Source of the DNA: Chitinophagales bacterium
Lineage (GTDB): Bacteria; Bacteroidota; Bacteroidia; Chitinophagales; Chitinophagaceae
Length of the DNA stretch: 64,000 bases
Direction: 5' to 3'
Assembly (NCBI GenBank): GCA_020636505.1
Contig: JACJXR010000002.1
Coordinates: forward strand, 381,807 to 445,806
Position numbers and translations under genes: made by a program. This document shows, one piece after another, positions 41,581-51,627 of this stretch. Position 1 is the first letter of the stretch. Every line of letters begins with the position of its first letter. The notes below the pieces were generated by a model, which saw nothing but the letters and a program-made list of their open reading frames with translations, was not told where the DNA came from and did no database searches.

Positions 41581-44403
41581 ATGGCTACGCAGAAAGCAAC
41601 CACAAAGAATAAGAAAGCAGAATTAGGAGCTAATACATACGGCGATGCCGATGATGTGATATTCATCAAAGGTGCGCGCATGCACAACCTCAAGAATGTG
41701 GATGTGGCCATACCCCGCAACAAATTGGTGGTGGTAACGGGTGTATCGGGTTCGGGCAAAAGTAGCCTGACCATGGATACATTGTTTGCTGAGGGACAGC
41801 GCAGATATGCGGAAAGTCTCAGTGCTTATGCTCGTCAATTCCTGATGAGGATGGACAAGCCCGATGTTGATTACATACGTGGCATTTGTCCCGCGATAGC
41901 CATAGAACAAAAAGTAACCACACGTACACCACGCAGCACCGTCGGCAGCATGACGGAGATATACGATTATCTGCGACTGTTGTTCGCTCGAGCAGGACAT
42001 ACCTATTCGCCTGTAAGCGGCAAAGAGGTAAAGAAAGATTCTGTAAGCGATGTGGTGGATTACCTAAAAGAATTGGAGCATGGTGTTAAGGTGCAGATCA
42101 TTGTACCGTTCGTCACCTACTATCAACGTAGTGAAGAAGAAGAGCTGAATGTGTTGATGCAAAAAGGCTTCACGCGTATATACGCGAAGGACCTGCAAAA
42201 GCCTTTGCGCATAGAAGACCTTTTGGAAGGTGAAACCAAACTACCCAAGAAGAACAACTATCTGCTGATAGACCGTATAGTGACCAAAGAGTTTGACGAG
42301 GATGACCTACACCGATTGGCAGATAGTATACAAACCGCATTTTACGAAAGCGAGGGTGAATGTTACTTGGAGCTTGACGGCGATAAGCTGAAAATATTCA
42401 ACAACAGATTTGAGGCGGACGGCATGACCTTTGAAGAGCCGAGCCCCAACCTGTTCTCCTTCAACAACCCTTATGGTGCATGCCCCGTGTGTGAGGGCTT
42501 TGGGATGGTATTGGGTATAGACCAAGACCTTGTGATACCCAACAAGAACCTAAGCGTATACGAAGATGCAGTGGCTTGTTGGAAAGGAGAAAAAATGGCG
42601 GAGTGGAAAAACGCATTCGTACGTTCAGCCACCAAGTACGACTTTCCCATACACAAACCAATAGCAGAACTGACCAAAGAAGAATACACACTTCTGTGGG
42701 ACGGTAATAACAACGTGAGCGGTATACGCGACTTCTTCACCATGGTGGAGCAAAACCTGTATAAAGTACAGTACAGAGTTATGCAGGCGCGCTATCGCGG
42801 ACGTACCACTTGTCACGAATGTGGTGGTGGAAGACTGCGTAAAGAAGCACAGTATGTGAAGGTGAACAATACCACCATATCCGAATTGATGTTGATGCCA
42901 ACGAGTGACTTGAACAAATGGTTCGACGATCTGAAACTGAACGAGCATGACGGCAAAGTTGCAGTGAGGATTTTGATAGAGATAAGGCAACGTCTGAAAA
43001 CTTTGCTGGATGTTGGCTTGGGCTATCTTACGCTCAACCGTTTGGCAAATACATTGAGCGGTGGTGAAAGCCAGCGTATACAGCTTACAAAATTTTTAGG
43101 CAGTAACCTTACCGACTCGTTGTACATATTGGACGAACCGAGTATCGGACTACACTCCAGAGATACAGAGCGATTGATAAATGTATTGAAGAACCTACGC
43201 GACCTTGGCAATACCGTTGTGGTGGTAGAGCACGACGAGATGATGATGCGCGAAGCGGACTACATTATCGACATGGGTCCATTGGCAAGCCACTTGGGCG
43301 GAGAGGTTGTAGCGGCAGGTCCTTACGATGAAATAATCAAAAACGAACTGAGCCTTACGGGACAGTACCTGAGCGGCAATATGAAAATAGAGCCCCCTGC
43401 CATCAAGCGTAAGCCCAAAGGGTATATAGAGTTGGAAGGTTGCCGACAACACAACCTGAAGAACATAGACGTAAAATTTCCACTGAATGTGATGTGTGTG
43501 GTGACAGGTGTGAGCGGTAGCGGTAAAACCACATTGGTGAAACAAACCCTCTACCCCGCCATGATGAAACATCTTGGTGAAGGCACGGACCGACCCGGTT
43601 TGCACAAGAGCTTGGATGGTGATATAGATAGGATAAGCAATGTGGAGATGGTGGACCAAAACCCCATCGGCAAATCGTCTCGCAGCAACCCCGTGACCTA
43701 CATCAAGGCATGGGATGAAATGCGTAAACTCTACGCGAAGCAACCGTTGTCCAAAATGCGAGGTTTCAAAGAGAAGCATTTTTCTTTCAACACCGACGGT
43801 GGACGATGCGACACTTGTAAGGGAGAAGGCGAAGTGGTGGTGGAAATGCAGTTTCTTGCAGATGTACACTTATTGTGCGAAAGTTGTAAGGGCAAACGTT
43901 TCAAAGACGAAGTGTTGGAAGTGAAGTATCGTGACAAGAATGTATACGATGTATTGGAAATGAGTGTGGACGAAGCACTGTTGTTCTTTGAAGACGAAAA
44001 GAAAATTGCACAAGCCATGCAACCACTCAGCGACGTAGGTTTAGGATATGTGAAGTTGGGACAAAGCAGCAACACCCTTAGCGGTGGTGAAGCGCAACGT
44101 GTGAAGCTGGCGTCATTCCTCGGTCGAGGCAACAACAAGGATAAGATACTGTTCATCTTCGACGAACCGACGACAGGCTTGCACTTTCACGATATCAAAA
44201 AATTGTTGGCATCGTTCGACGCATTGATAGAGCAAGGCCACAGTGTGATAGTGATAGAGCACAATACGGATGTGATAAAAAGTGCCGATCATATCATCGA
44301 CCTTGGACCCGAAGGTGGTGCAGGTGGTGGTAAACTACTCTACACAGGTACTCCCGAAGGACTGAAAGACGTAAAGGATAGCTATACAGGTAGGTACATG
44401 TAG
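41581..44403 (+). CDS. uvrA: excinuclease ABC subunit A, copy 1
   Basis: A 940-residue ABC-type ATPase that recognises DNA damage with UvrB in nucleotide excision repair. Two nucleotide-binding domains: Walker A GVSGSGKSS and later GVSGSGKTT, signatures LSGGESQRIQL and LSGGEAQRVKL, and Walker B LYILDEPSIGLH and LFIFDEPTTGLH. Zinc-module Cys pairs are present: CPVC and CHEC in the first half, CDTC and CESC in the second. Length and motifs are canonical. ATG 41581 is chosen. It differs widely from the copy at 54667, so the duplication is old. It ends 1 nt before the convergent antiporter gene. Confidence 0.95.
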   Translation: MATQKATTKNKKAELGANTYGDADDVIFIKGARMHNLKNVDVAIPRNKLVVVTGVSGSGKSSLTMDTLFAEGQRRYAESLSAYARQFLMRMDKPDVDYIRGICPAIAIEQKVTTRTPRSTVGSMTEIYDYLRLLFARAGHTYSPVSGKEVKKDSVSDVVDYLKELEHGVKVQIIVPFVTYYQRSEEEELNVLMQKGFTRIYAKDLQKPLRIEDLLEGETKLPKKNNYLLIDRIVTKEFDEDDLHRLADSIQTAFYESEGECYLELDGDKLKIFNNRFEADGMTFEEPSPNLFSFNNPYGACPVCEGFGMVLGIDQDLVIPNKNLSVYEDAVACWKGEKMAEWKNAFVRSATKYDFPIHKPIAELTKEEYTLLWDGNNNVSGIRDFFTMVEQNLYKVQYRVMQARYRGRTTCHECGGGRLRKEAQYVKVNNTTISELMLMPTSDLNKWFDDLKLNEHDGKVAVRILIEIRQRLKTLLDVGLGYLTLNRLANTLSGGESQRIQLTKFLGSNLTDSLYILDEPSIGLHSRDTERLINVLKNLRDLGNTVVVVEHDEMMMREADYIIDMGPLASHLGGEVVAAGPYDEIIKNELSLTGQYLSGNMKIEPPAIKRKPKGYIELEGCRQHNLKNIDVKFPLNVMCVVTGVSGSGKTTLVKQTLYPAMMKHLGEGTDRPGLHKSLDGDIDRISNVEMVDQNPIGKSSRSNPVTYIKAWDEMRKLYAKQPLSKMRGFKEKHFSFNTDGGRCDTCKGEGEVVVEMQFLADVHLLCESCKGKRFKDEVLEVKYRDKNVYDVLEMSVDEALLFFEDEKKIAQAMQPLSDVGLGYVKLGQSSNTLSGGEAQRVKLASFLGRGNNKDKILFIFDEPTTGLHFHDIKKLLASFDALIEQGHSVIVIEHNTDVIKSADHIIDLGPEGGAGGGKLLYTGTPEGLKDVKDSYTGRYM

Positions 44404-44404
44404 G

Positions 44405-45403
44405 TTAACCACCTGCAAACATCAGTTTCATCATCAGCAAGTACACCAACAATATCACGAAGGTATCGATGGCCATACCCACTTTCCATTTGCTTTTGTA
44501 AACAAGTCCAATGATCCCTACCGTGGTAATGAGTACTGTACCCAATGCGGGAACCAACAGTGTTGGAGATATACTTTCCAATATGGGACCTTTTGTGTAA
44601 ACCATATCGTTAATCGCCAATACGAATATGTTGAACACATTACTACCCAAAACATTGCCTACGGCCATATCCACAGAGCCATGCCGTACCGCCATAATGC
44701 TCACCACTATCTCTGGTAGTGAGGTAGAGAACGCCAAGAACACTGTACCGAATACACCTTCTTCAATACCTGCATACTCTGCTACGTCCTCTCCATAAAA
44801 TGGCAAGAATATCGCCGCTACTACTACTACTGTCGCAAACAGCAGGTACTTACTGATAATGTGGGTTTTCGTATATTGGATATCGGCTTTGGTTTCTTCT
44901 TGCACCTCTGTTTCTCCTTTCGGACGCTTCTCGTAATTGTACACTGCACGAATGGCAAAGAAGTATATGACCATGAATAAAAGGCTGTCATTGCCTACCC
45001 ATGCAATATGACCGAACAGTCCCGGCTGTATGATGGACATCATCACAATACATAATAATACCACACCGAATGCCGCTGCAATGATGTGCCCTGTTTGCGC
45101 CGTAAAGGTAACGGGAGGCCGTTTATAAAAAACAACATCCAACAAGGAAATGATAAGTATGTTGAATGCGCAACTACCTATAACGTTACCAACCGCCATA
45201 CTAGGTGAATCCACCAACTGAATGGAACTGATACCTGTAACCAATTCAGGCAACGACGTAACACCTGCCATCAATATCATACCCATCCACATTTTGCCCC
45301 AGCCCATAATATCGGCCAACATATCGCCGTAATATGATAGGCGGCTGCCTGCGTAAAGAATAGCTATAACACAAACTAAAAATCCAAAGAGGCTTTGTTC
45401 CAT
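44405..45403 (-). CDS. calcium/sodium antiporter (CaCA family, YrbG-like)
   Basis: A 332-residue inner-membrane exchanger with about ten helices. The two inverted alpha repeats are clear: GNVIGSCAFNILIISLLD (first half) and GNVLGSNVFNIFVLAIND (second half), each preceded by SLPELV or SLPEIV, the residues that coordinate Ca2+ and Na+. A charged cytosolic loop (RPKGETEVQEETKAD) lies between the halves. Probably exports Ca2+ in exchange for Na+. Convergent with uvrA. Confidence 0.9.
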   Translation of the reverse strand: MEQSLFGFLVCVIAILYAGSRLSYYGDMLADIMGWGKMWMGMILMAGVTSLPELVTGISSIQLVDSPSMAVGNVIGSCAFNILIISLLDVVFYKRPPVTFTAQTGHIIAAAFGVVLLCIVMMSIIQPGLFGHIAWVGNDSLLFMVIYFFAIRAVYNYEKRPKGETEVQEETKADIQYTKTHIISKYLLFATVVVVAAIFLPFYGEDVAEYAGIEEGVFGTVFLAFSTSLPEIVVSIMAVRHGSVDMAVGNVLGSNVFNIFVLAINDMVYTKGPILESISPTLLVPALGTVLITTVGIIGLVYKSKWKVGMAIDTFVILLVYLLMMKLMFAGG

Positions 45404-45544
45404 CAGTTAAACATTCAAGTACTGTAAAATATAAAAGAAATGATGCACCGCCTATAATCTACACTGGTAACGGTGATATAATCGTTAAATAATTGCATTT
45501 GCAATATATGTTTCAGAGCTTTGATCATCATAACGACCGGTAGC

Positions 45545-46021
45545 ATGAAAAAAACATTGATCATACCCACTCTTTTGTTGTTTACCGCATGTGTCAACAA
45601 TGACGATTCCGATGCCAATCAAGACACTTCTCCGGTTGAAGAAATGGCAGTTGAAACAACAACAGTAGACGAGGCCTGTTATTTGTATACGGAGAATACA
45701 GTGGATACACAGCTGGTGCGTTTAAAATTTCATGGCGACAGCGTGACCGGTGTTATGAAATACCTGCCTTGGCAAAAAGATGCGAGCGTGGGCACTCTTT
45801 CAGGCATCAAAATAGATACCGCGATGGAACTTGAATGGACCTATTGGCAAGAAGGAATGGAAACAACTGAGCCTGTTGTATTTGTGATACTAGGTGATAA
45901 GCTTCAACAAAAAAGAACAAGGCATGACCAAACAGGCGAAATGTATGTACCCGAGTTTGCGAAGCTGTTATATGAATATGAAAAGGTGGATTGTAGTGTG
46001 TTGCCTGACAGGGATTATTAA
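45545..46021 (+). CDS. small lipoprotein, unknown function
   Basis: A 158-residue protein from ATG 45545; MKKTLIIPTLLLFTAC gives the lipobox LFTAC. The mature part starts with an acidic, Asp/Glu-rich stretch (VNNDDSDANQDTSPVEEMA), then CYLYTENTVDTQLVRLKFHG and GVMKYLPWQKD, and later VFVILGDKLQQKRTRHDQTG. Similar small lipoproteins are common in the phylum, but the function is unknown. The frame is open to 45521, but that start lacks the signal layout. Overlaps the convergent ABC gene by 4 nt. Confidence 0.65.
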   Translation: MKKTLIIPTLLLFTACVNNDDSDANQDTSPVEEMAVETTTVDEACYLYTENTVDTQLVRLKFHGDSVTGVMKYLPWQKDASVGTLSGIKIDTAMELEWTYWQEGMETTEPVVFVILGDKLQQKRTRHDQTGEMYVPEFAKLLYEYEKVDCSVLPDRDY

Positions 46022-47688
46022 GGTATAGCTGATACCAACTTCTTGGTGTATTCGTTTTGAGGATGGCGAAGTACTTGCTCTGCATCGCCTTGCTCTACAA
46101 ACCTACCGTTCTGCATCACCATCACTCTATCACTTATATAGTGTACCACATTCAAGTCGTGGGATATGAAGAGGTATGACAAGTTGAACTCAGCTTGCAA
46201 CTCTTTCAATAGGTTCAATATTTGTGCCTGCACACTTACATCCAATGCAGACACACTTTCATCACATATCAACAATTGCGGACGAACGGCTAATGCGCGT
46301 GCTATGCCCAAACGTTGTCTTTGCCCACCAGAGAACTGATGCGGATAACGCTTCAAACTATCTTGCGGCAGATGAACAAGGTCCAACAAGCGTTGCGCCT
46401 CATTCTTACGTTCTCTTTTAGGTACGATGTTGTGTACAGCAAGCGGCTCCATCAGCATATCTCCAATGCTCATGCGTGGATTGAGTGAACCATAAGGGTC
46501 TTGAAATATCAGTTGCACTTGTCTGCGTACACGCTGCCAATCTTTTTGCGGCAATTGTGCAAGGTCCTCTCCATTGAATAGCACTTGCCCCTCTTGTATA
46601 GGCAACAAGCCCATTATGCTGCGCCCTATTGTGCTTTTACCACAACCACTTTCGCCCACCAAGCCCAACACCTCACCTTTATGCAAGTCGAACGAAACAC
46701 CCTGTACGGCTTTGAAGTATTCAACAGGTCTGCCCAACCAATCGTTCTTCACGGTAAACCATACTTTCAAACCATCAACCTTCAACATCACATCGTCGGT
46801 GATTGTGGTTTTATGTTGTTTTTGCACAGGTATAGCATTGCCTTCCAAAAAGTCTGCAACTATCGGTAAGCGTTTTCTCTTATTGTCGGATGTTGGCCTA
46901 CATGCCAACAATGCTTTTGTATAATCTTGTTGAGGGTTCTTCAATACATCCTCTACACTTCCTTGCTCAACAGGCTTACCACGATACATAACCAAAACAT
47001 CATCGGCGGTTTTTGCAGCCAATGCAAGGTCATGCGTAATGAATATCATGGATGTGCCTTGCTCGCGTTGTAAGGCTTGCATCAAGTCAACTATCTCTTG
47101 CTGCACGGTTACGTCCAATGCTGTTGTGGGTTCGTCTGCTATCAGCAACACAGGGTCGTTACACATGGCCATGGCTATCATTACGCGCTGCTTCTGCCCT
47201 CCGGACAATTCGTGTGGATACTTCTCAAATGCAGCTTTGGCATCTCTTATCTTCACTTTGTCCAACCAATCAATGGTTTGCTGTTTCGCAGTACGTTTGC
47301 TGACACCTTGGTGCAGTACCATACTCTCTGCTATTTGCTCGCCCACTTTCATCACGGGATTCAGCGCGCTCATAGGTTCTTGAAATATCATGCCTATATG
47401 ATCTCCCCTGACCTTTTGCCAAACATCACTCGATAAGTTTTTATCCAAAGTGTATGACTGTCCTGCAGCACTCAATAAAATTTCACCAGTTACCTTGGCT
47501 GTTTTGGGCAACAAACCCATCAACGATAATGCAGTCAGTGATTTACCCGAACCACTCTCTCCTACTATGGCCAACGTTTTGCCCTCACCTATTGCAAAGG
47601 ATACATCATCCACCACTTTGGATGTAACATCGTTGCCGAATGAGATATTCAGATGGCTGACTGTAAGTATGGTATTGTCGCTGCTCAC
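46018..47688 (-). CDS. ABC transporter ATPase with two nucleotide-binding domains (peptide-type, YejF/DppDF-like)
   Basis: A 556-residue cytosolic protein fusing two ATPase domains of the oligopeptide/nickel importer group. Domain 1: Walker A GESGSGKS, signature LSGGQKQRV, Walker B LLIADEPTTALD. Domain 2: GESGCGKST, FSGGQRQRLG, LLICDESVSALD. GVSFDLHKGEVLGLVGESGC and RYPHQFSGGQRQRLG are typical of DppF/OppF-like halves. The permease and binding protein are not nearby. The start is GTG 47688, sharing its G with the TAG stop of the upstream AMP nucleosidase gene, so the two are co-translated. Confidence 0.88.
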   Translation of the reverse strand: MSSDNTILTVSHLNISFGNDVTSKVVDDVSFAIGEGKTLAIVGESGSGKSLTALSLMGLLPKTAKVTGEILLSAAGQSYTLDKNLSSDVWQKVRGDHIGMIFQEPMSALNPVMKVGEQIAESMVLHQGVSKRTAKQQTIDWLDKVKIRDAKAAFEKYPHELSGGQKQRVMIAMAMCNDPVLLIADEPTTALDVTVQQEIVDLMQALQREQGTSMIFITHDLALAAKTADDVLVMYRGKPVEQGSVEDVLKNPQQDYTKALLACRPTSDNKRKRLPIVADFLEGNAIPVQKQHKTTITDDVMLKVDGLKVWFTVKNDWLGRPVEYFKAVQGVSFDLHKGEVLGLVGESGCGKSTIGRSIMGLLPIQEGQVLFNGEDLAQLPQKDWQRVRRQVQLIFQDPYGSLNPRMSIGDMLMEPLAVHNIVPKRERKNEAQRLLDLVHLPQDSLKRYPHQFSGGQRQRLGIARALAVRPQLLICDESVSALDVSVQAQILNLLKELQAEFNLSYLFISHDLNVVHYISDRVMVMQNGRFVEQGDAEQVLRHPQNEYTKKLVSAIP

Positions 47689-48461
47689 TAAAATTTCAGA
47701 TGCTTGACGGTAAGCCCTTTGTTGATGAGTTGTTTCAATGAATCGATACCTATTTTCAAATGCGTGTCCACATAGTCTTTGGTGACTGCGGCATCACTCA
47801 CATCGGTCTTGACACCCTCTGGCACCATCGGTTGGTCGGACACCAGTAACAATGCACCCGTAGATATTTTGTTGGCAAATCCCGCCGAAAATATAGTGGC
47901 TGTCTCCATATCTATCGCCATGGCGCGTATGCTACGCAAATAGGTTTTAAAATGACTGTCGTGCTCCCAGACCCTACGGTTGGTGGTGTATACGGTTCCT
48001 GTCCAGTAATCTTGCTTGTACACATCGCGTATGGTAGTGGAAATTGCTTTTTGCAGCGCGAATGACGGCAATGCAGGCACTTCGGGAGGGAAATAATCAT
48101 CGCTTGCTCCTTCTCCTCTTATCGCCGCTATGGGCAGTATCAGGTCTCCCACTTTATTCTTTCTTTTCAGTCCGCCACACTTACCGAGAAACAACACTGC
48201 TTTGGGCTTGATGGACGATAACAGGTCCATGATGGTGGCGGCATTGGCACTACCCATCATAAAGTTGATGATGGTGATACCCCCGGCGGTAGCGCAAGGC
48301 ATGGGCTTGTCTTTCCCTACAACAGGCACATTATGCATATCGGCAAAGCTTTGCACGTACCCTTTGAAATTGCACAGGATGATATACTTACCAAAGTCTT
48401 TCAACTGCAGCCCGGTATATCGTGGCAACCAATTCTTCACTATTTCTTCTTTCGTCTTCAT
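47688..48461 (-). CDS. amn: AMP nucleosidase, short form
   Basis: A 257-residue enzyme of the purine-nucleoside phosphorylase fold that splits AMP into adenine and ribose 5-phosphate. FLGKCGGLKRKNKVGDLILP (~92-111) and MAIDMETATIFSAGF (~186-200) are the family signatures; the latter holds the ribose-binding Met-Glu. The E. coli-type N-terminal regulatory domain is missing, as in most Bacteroidota. The TAG stop shares a base with the GTG of the ABC gene. Confidence 0.88.
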   Translation of the reverse strand: MKTKEEIVKNWLPRYTGLQLKDFGKYIILCNFKGYVQSFADMHNVPVVGKDKPMPCATAGGITIINFMMGSANAATIMDLLSSIKPKAVLFLGKCGGLKRKNKVGDLILPIAAIRGEGASDDYFPPEVPALPSFALQKAISTTIRDVYKQDYWTGTVYTTNRRVWEHDSHFKTYLRSIRAMAIDMETATIFSAGFANKISTGALLLVSDQPMVPEGVKTDVSDAAVTKDYVDTHLKIGIDSLKQLINKGLTVKHLKF

Positions 48462-48514
48462 GTCTTATTAAAGTTACTAAATACTCACTACCTCTTTGTC
48501 ATCAACAATTTATA

Positions 48515-48988
48515 ATGCGTGAAAGTTTTTCTAATTTTCCATCGATGATAAATGTTGATTTCACAGAAGGGGAGCTGAAGCTGAAAAGAGAAGATGGGAA
48601 AGTGTATGTACACGACCCTATCCGCAAAAAATGGCTGATACTCACACCCGAAGAGCATGTGCGCCAATATGTGCTTCAATATTTCATCAATAAGCTGAAC
48701 TATCCATCCGCTCTGATATCTGTGGAGAAGCAAATAAACGTAGGTACACTGAGTAAAAGGTTTGACGTGGTGGTATATGACCGCGACCATAAGCCATGGT
48801 TGTTGGTGGAATGCAAAGCACCCGAAGTAAACATAGGCGACAGCACACTGCACCAACTTTTACAATACCACAACACCATGCAGTGCAACTATTGGTTGGT
48901 CACCAACGGACATCAAACCTATTGTGCGGATGCCTGCAATTTGCCCGAAGTAAAATGGATGAATGAATTACCTGCCTATGAGTTTTGA
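48515..48988 (+). CDS. stand-alone HsdR N-terminal-domain protein (PD-(D/E)xK nuclease fold)
   Basis: A 157-residue protein from ATG 48515 (MRESFSNFPSM). The HsdR_N core is clear: EEHVRQYVLQYFINKLNYP (~50-68), KRFDVVVYD (nuclease Asp), then WLLVECKAPEV (E-x-K) and LHQLLQYHNTMQCNYWLVTN. There is no helicase domain, so it is not a full restriction subunit. Stand-alone versions are widespread in Bacteroidota with unknown function. The frame is open to 48422 without support. Overlaps the convergent S41 gene by 21 nt, the longest such overlap here. Confidence 0.8.
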   Translation: MRESFSNFPSMINVDFTEGELKLKREDGKVYVHDPIRKKWLILTPEEHVRQYVLQYFINKLNYPSALISVEKQINVGTLSKRFDVVVYDRDHKPWLLVECKAPEVNIGDSTLHQLLQYHNTMQCNYWLVTNGHQTYCADACNLPEVKWMNELPAYEF

Positions 48989-50611
48989 GTACTCATCGCT
49001 GTACATTGCTGATAGTGCACGACGCACCATCGCATCGTCTGTAAATATCAAACTGTAATAGCCGCTATCGCGGAACAACAAGCGAGCCATCTGCGCCTTC
49101 AATTGCAGTTTGAAATATGCCCTGTTTCGCTTGTCTTCAAGAATCAACTTTATCACCTTACGTGTATGCCTGTCTTGCTTTTGCAAGTACATATCTATGA
49201 GTGTATCTGCTTTGAAGTTTCTTTTATAATCGTCGATGTTGGCATAAGTACGCAGCCTTGTACGATTGGCTATATAATAATCCCATATCACACTCTTCAC
49301 TCCATCGCTGAATATCAAGTTGAGCAAAGATGTTGAAAGCTTTGTGGTATCGTACGGTACGTATACATCGGGACGAATACCACCACCACCGTACACCACT
49401 CTGTTGTTGGAGGTAAAGTACCTTGTTGTATCTTCTACGGCAACAGTATCATAACCTGTAAGTTCACCCGTCTCGAAACGGTGATAAAAATCCTCTTCAT
49501 AGTCGTCTCTACCACCATCGAATGAGCGTTGCACACTCCTACCCGACGGTGTATAGTATTTGGCGATCGTCAACCTTAAAGCAGAACCGTCTTCCAATTC
49601 GTATTGGTCTTGCACCAACCCCTTACCGAAGGTTCTGCGCCCCATGATGATACCTCTGTCCCAATCTTGAACTGCACCTGCCAATATCTCACTGGCCGAA
49701 GCACTTTGCTCGTCTATAAGTATGGTAAGGCGACCGTCTTCAAAATCTCCTTGACGTTCGGCGATATATCTTCTTGGAATAGAGTTGGCGCCTTGTGTGA
49801 ATACGATCATTTTATCTCCCGACAAAAACTCATCAGCAATGCGCCTAGCAGGGTCAAGGTAGCCACCCGAGTTTTGCCTGAGGTCTACCACCAAATTTTT
49901 CAGGCCCTGCTTCTTCAGCTTAGACAATCCTGTTTTGAACTCTTCGTATGTTGTGGCGCTGAAACGGTTTATCTTGATAATGCCTGTCAGGCTGTCCAAC
50001 ATGATGGCCACATCCACGCTGTGTTTGGGTATTGCATCTCTCTTCAGTCCAACAACTTTTACGGTTGGCGAACCGGGTTCCAATAAGGATAGGAACACCT
50101 TGCTGAACTGTTTACCCTTGAGTAATCCTATGATACGCTCAGACGTGATACCGTTACCCGCAACCAAGCTATCTCCCACTTTCACCAACTTATCGCCGGT
50201 AACCACACCTGCAACATCCGCAGGACCATTCTCGACAACAGCCGTTATCTGTATCGTATCTCTTACTATCGAAAACTCGACACCGATACCGAAGAAGCTA
50301 CCGTCAAGGTCTTCGTTGATGGCATCCAACTTATCGGCAGGGATATATACGGTATGTGGGTCCAAATGGCTGATGATGCCGTTTACCGCATCACGATACA
50401 AGAGATTTGTATTCACACTATCCACATAGCGCTCATTGATGAGGTCTATTATCTGCTCCAGCCTATCGTTACGCTGAACGATGGTAGTGATATTCCTTTT
50501 GTGACGAAGAGAATCGCGCAGCTTGAACCCGATGAACATCCCCGCCACCATGGTCAACGACACCACGAATGGTGTCCAATACCGTAACCTGTTTGTATGC
50601 TGCTCTTTCAT
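48968..50611 (-). CDS. S41 C-terminal processing peptidase (CtpA-like)
   Basis: A 547-residue protein with an N-terminal membrane anchor (~14-28). A PDZ domain (~90-170; FFGIGVEFSIVRD, then GPADVAGVVTGDKLVKVG) precedes the S41 catalytic domain with the Ser in DEQSASASEILAGAVQD and the Lys in RRTFGKGLVQ. These form the Ser-Lys dyad of tail-specific proteases, which trim C-termini of periplasmic proteins. Unlike the S41 lipoprotein at 18720, the Lys is present. The basic C-terminal helix region (RKVIKLILEDKRNRAYF) is typical of the phylum. Confidence 0.9.
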   Translation of the reverse strand: MKEQHTNRLRYWTPFVVSLTMVAGMFIGFKLRDSLRHKRNITTIVQRNDRLEQIIDLINERYVDSVNTNLLYRDAVNGIISHLDPHTVYIPADKLDAINEDLDGSFFGIGVEFSIVRDTIQITAVVENGPADVAGVVTGDKLVKVGDSLVAGNGITSERIIGLLKGKQFSKVFLSLLEPGSPTVKVVGLKRDAIPKHSVDVAIMLDSLTGIIKINRFSATTYEEFKTGLSKLKKQGLKNLVVDLRQNSGGYLDPARRIADEFLSGDKMIVFTQGANSIPRRYIAERQGDFEDGRLTILIDEQSASASEILAGAVQDWDRGIIMGRRTFGKGLVQDQYELEDGSALRLTIAKYYTPSGRSVQRSFDGGRDDYEEDFYHRFETGELTGYDTVAVEDTTRYFTSNNRVVYGGGGIRPDVYVPYDTTKLSTSLLNLIFSDGVKSVIWDYYIANRTRLRTYANIDDYKRNFKADTLIDMYLQKQDRHTRKVIKLILEDKRNRAYFKLQLKAQMARLLFRDSGYYSLIFTDDAMVRRALSAMYSDEYSKLIGR

Positions 50612-50738
50612 CTATCGCTGCGGAATGGCAGCAAAGTTAAAGGGTATTGATGATTATTCGGCATTTGGCCATACTAAGTTTAAACCTGTTATATTTACAA
50701 TGCAATACGAATTGGTTTACCATTACTAAATCGCACTC

Positions 50739-51581
50739 ATGTCATCCATCCTCATAGCAGAAAGCGGCTCCACCAAAACCGACTGGTGTTTGGCGGGTGC
50801 CACCAAACGTCCGTTGTATTACAAAACATCAGGCATCAACCCGTATCTGCAATCCGAAGGAGAGATAATTGCCGTACTGGAAAACGAACTGAAGCTGCAT
50901 AAGCACAAGCCTGAGCAACTGTACTACTACGGTGCAGGTGCAGGCTCCAAGCAAAAGCAAACCGAGCTGAAGAAGGTATTGGCGAACTACTTCGGCATAA
51001 AGAGCGTGGAGGTGAATAGTGATATGCTGGCAGCTGCCAGAGCCATGTGCGGACACGACAAAGGCGTTGTGGCCATATTGGGTACGGGCAGCAACTCTTG
51101 CTACTACGATGGCAAGAAAGCCAAAACACAATCGCCATCGTTGGGGTTCATTGCCGGTGATGAGGGCAGCGGCAACCATATGGGCAAGCGTGTATTGCGT
51201 TATTACGCCTACAATACTTTTGATGAAGAATTGAAGGCCGTATTCGAGCAATACTTCGGTAATGACCTAAACCAAATCCTCAACCGCATATACAAAGAGC
51301 CATTCCCCAACAGGTACTTGGCATCATTCGTAAAACTGCTTTCTGAGAATCGCGGGCATTATATGGTGGAGAACATCATTGAGGACAGTATAGCCGAATT
51401 CTTTCATCATCATATACTGAAGTATCGCGAAAGCTGGAGATACCCCATACACTTCACCGGTTCGGTGGCTTATATGTTCAAGGATGTATTGGAGTCTTTC
51501 TGCGCTCATAACGAGCTGACGATAGGCAGCGTTGTAGCCAGTCCGATGAAGGGGCTAATAAAGTATCACACGAACGATTAA
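50739..51581 (+). CDS. BadF/BadG-type ATPase, N-acetylglucosamine-kinase-like
   Basis: A 280-residue cytosolic ASKHA-fold protein. LIAESGSTKTDWCLAG (~4-19) is the phosphate-1 loop; GAGAGSKQKQ and VAILGTGSNSCYYDG (~107-121) the connecting and adenosine regions; GFIAGDEGSGNHMGKRVLR (~131-149) matches the eukaryotic-type GlcNAc kinase. It likely phosphorylates GlcNAc or a related sugar, for instance in peptidoglycan recycling; activity is inferred. It is followed by a terminator shared with the OmpA gene. Confidence 0.8.
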   Translation: MSSILIAESGSTKTDWCLAGATKRPLYYKTSGINPYLQSEGEIIAVLENELKLHKHKPEQLYYYGAGAGSKQKQTELKKVLANYFGIKSVEVNSDMLAAARAMCGHDKGVVAILGTGSNSCYYDGKKAKTQSPSLGFIAGDEGSGNHMGKRVLRYYAYNTFDEELKAVFEQYFGNDLNQILNRIYKEPFPNRYLASFVKLLSENRGHYMVENIIEDSIAEFFHHHILKYRESWRYPIHFTGSVAYMFKDVLESFCAHNELTIGSVVASPMKGLIKYHTND

Positions 51582-51627
51582 TTGCACATCATCTTCCCAA
51601 GATTATAATCGACATTCATCACAATAA

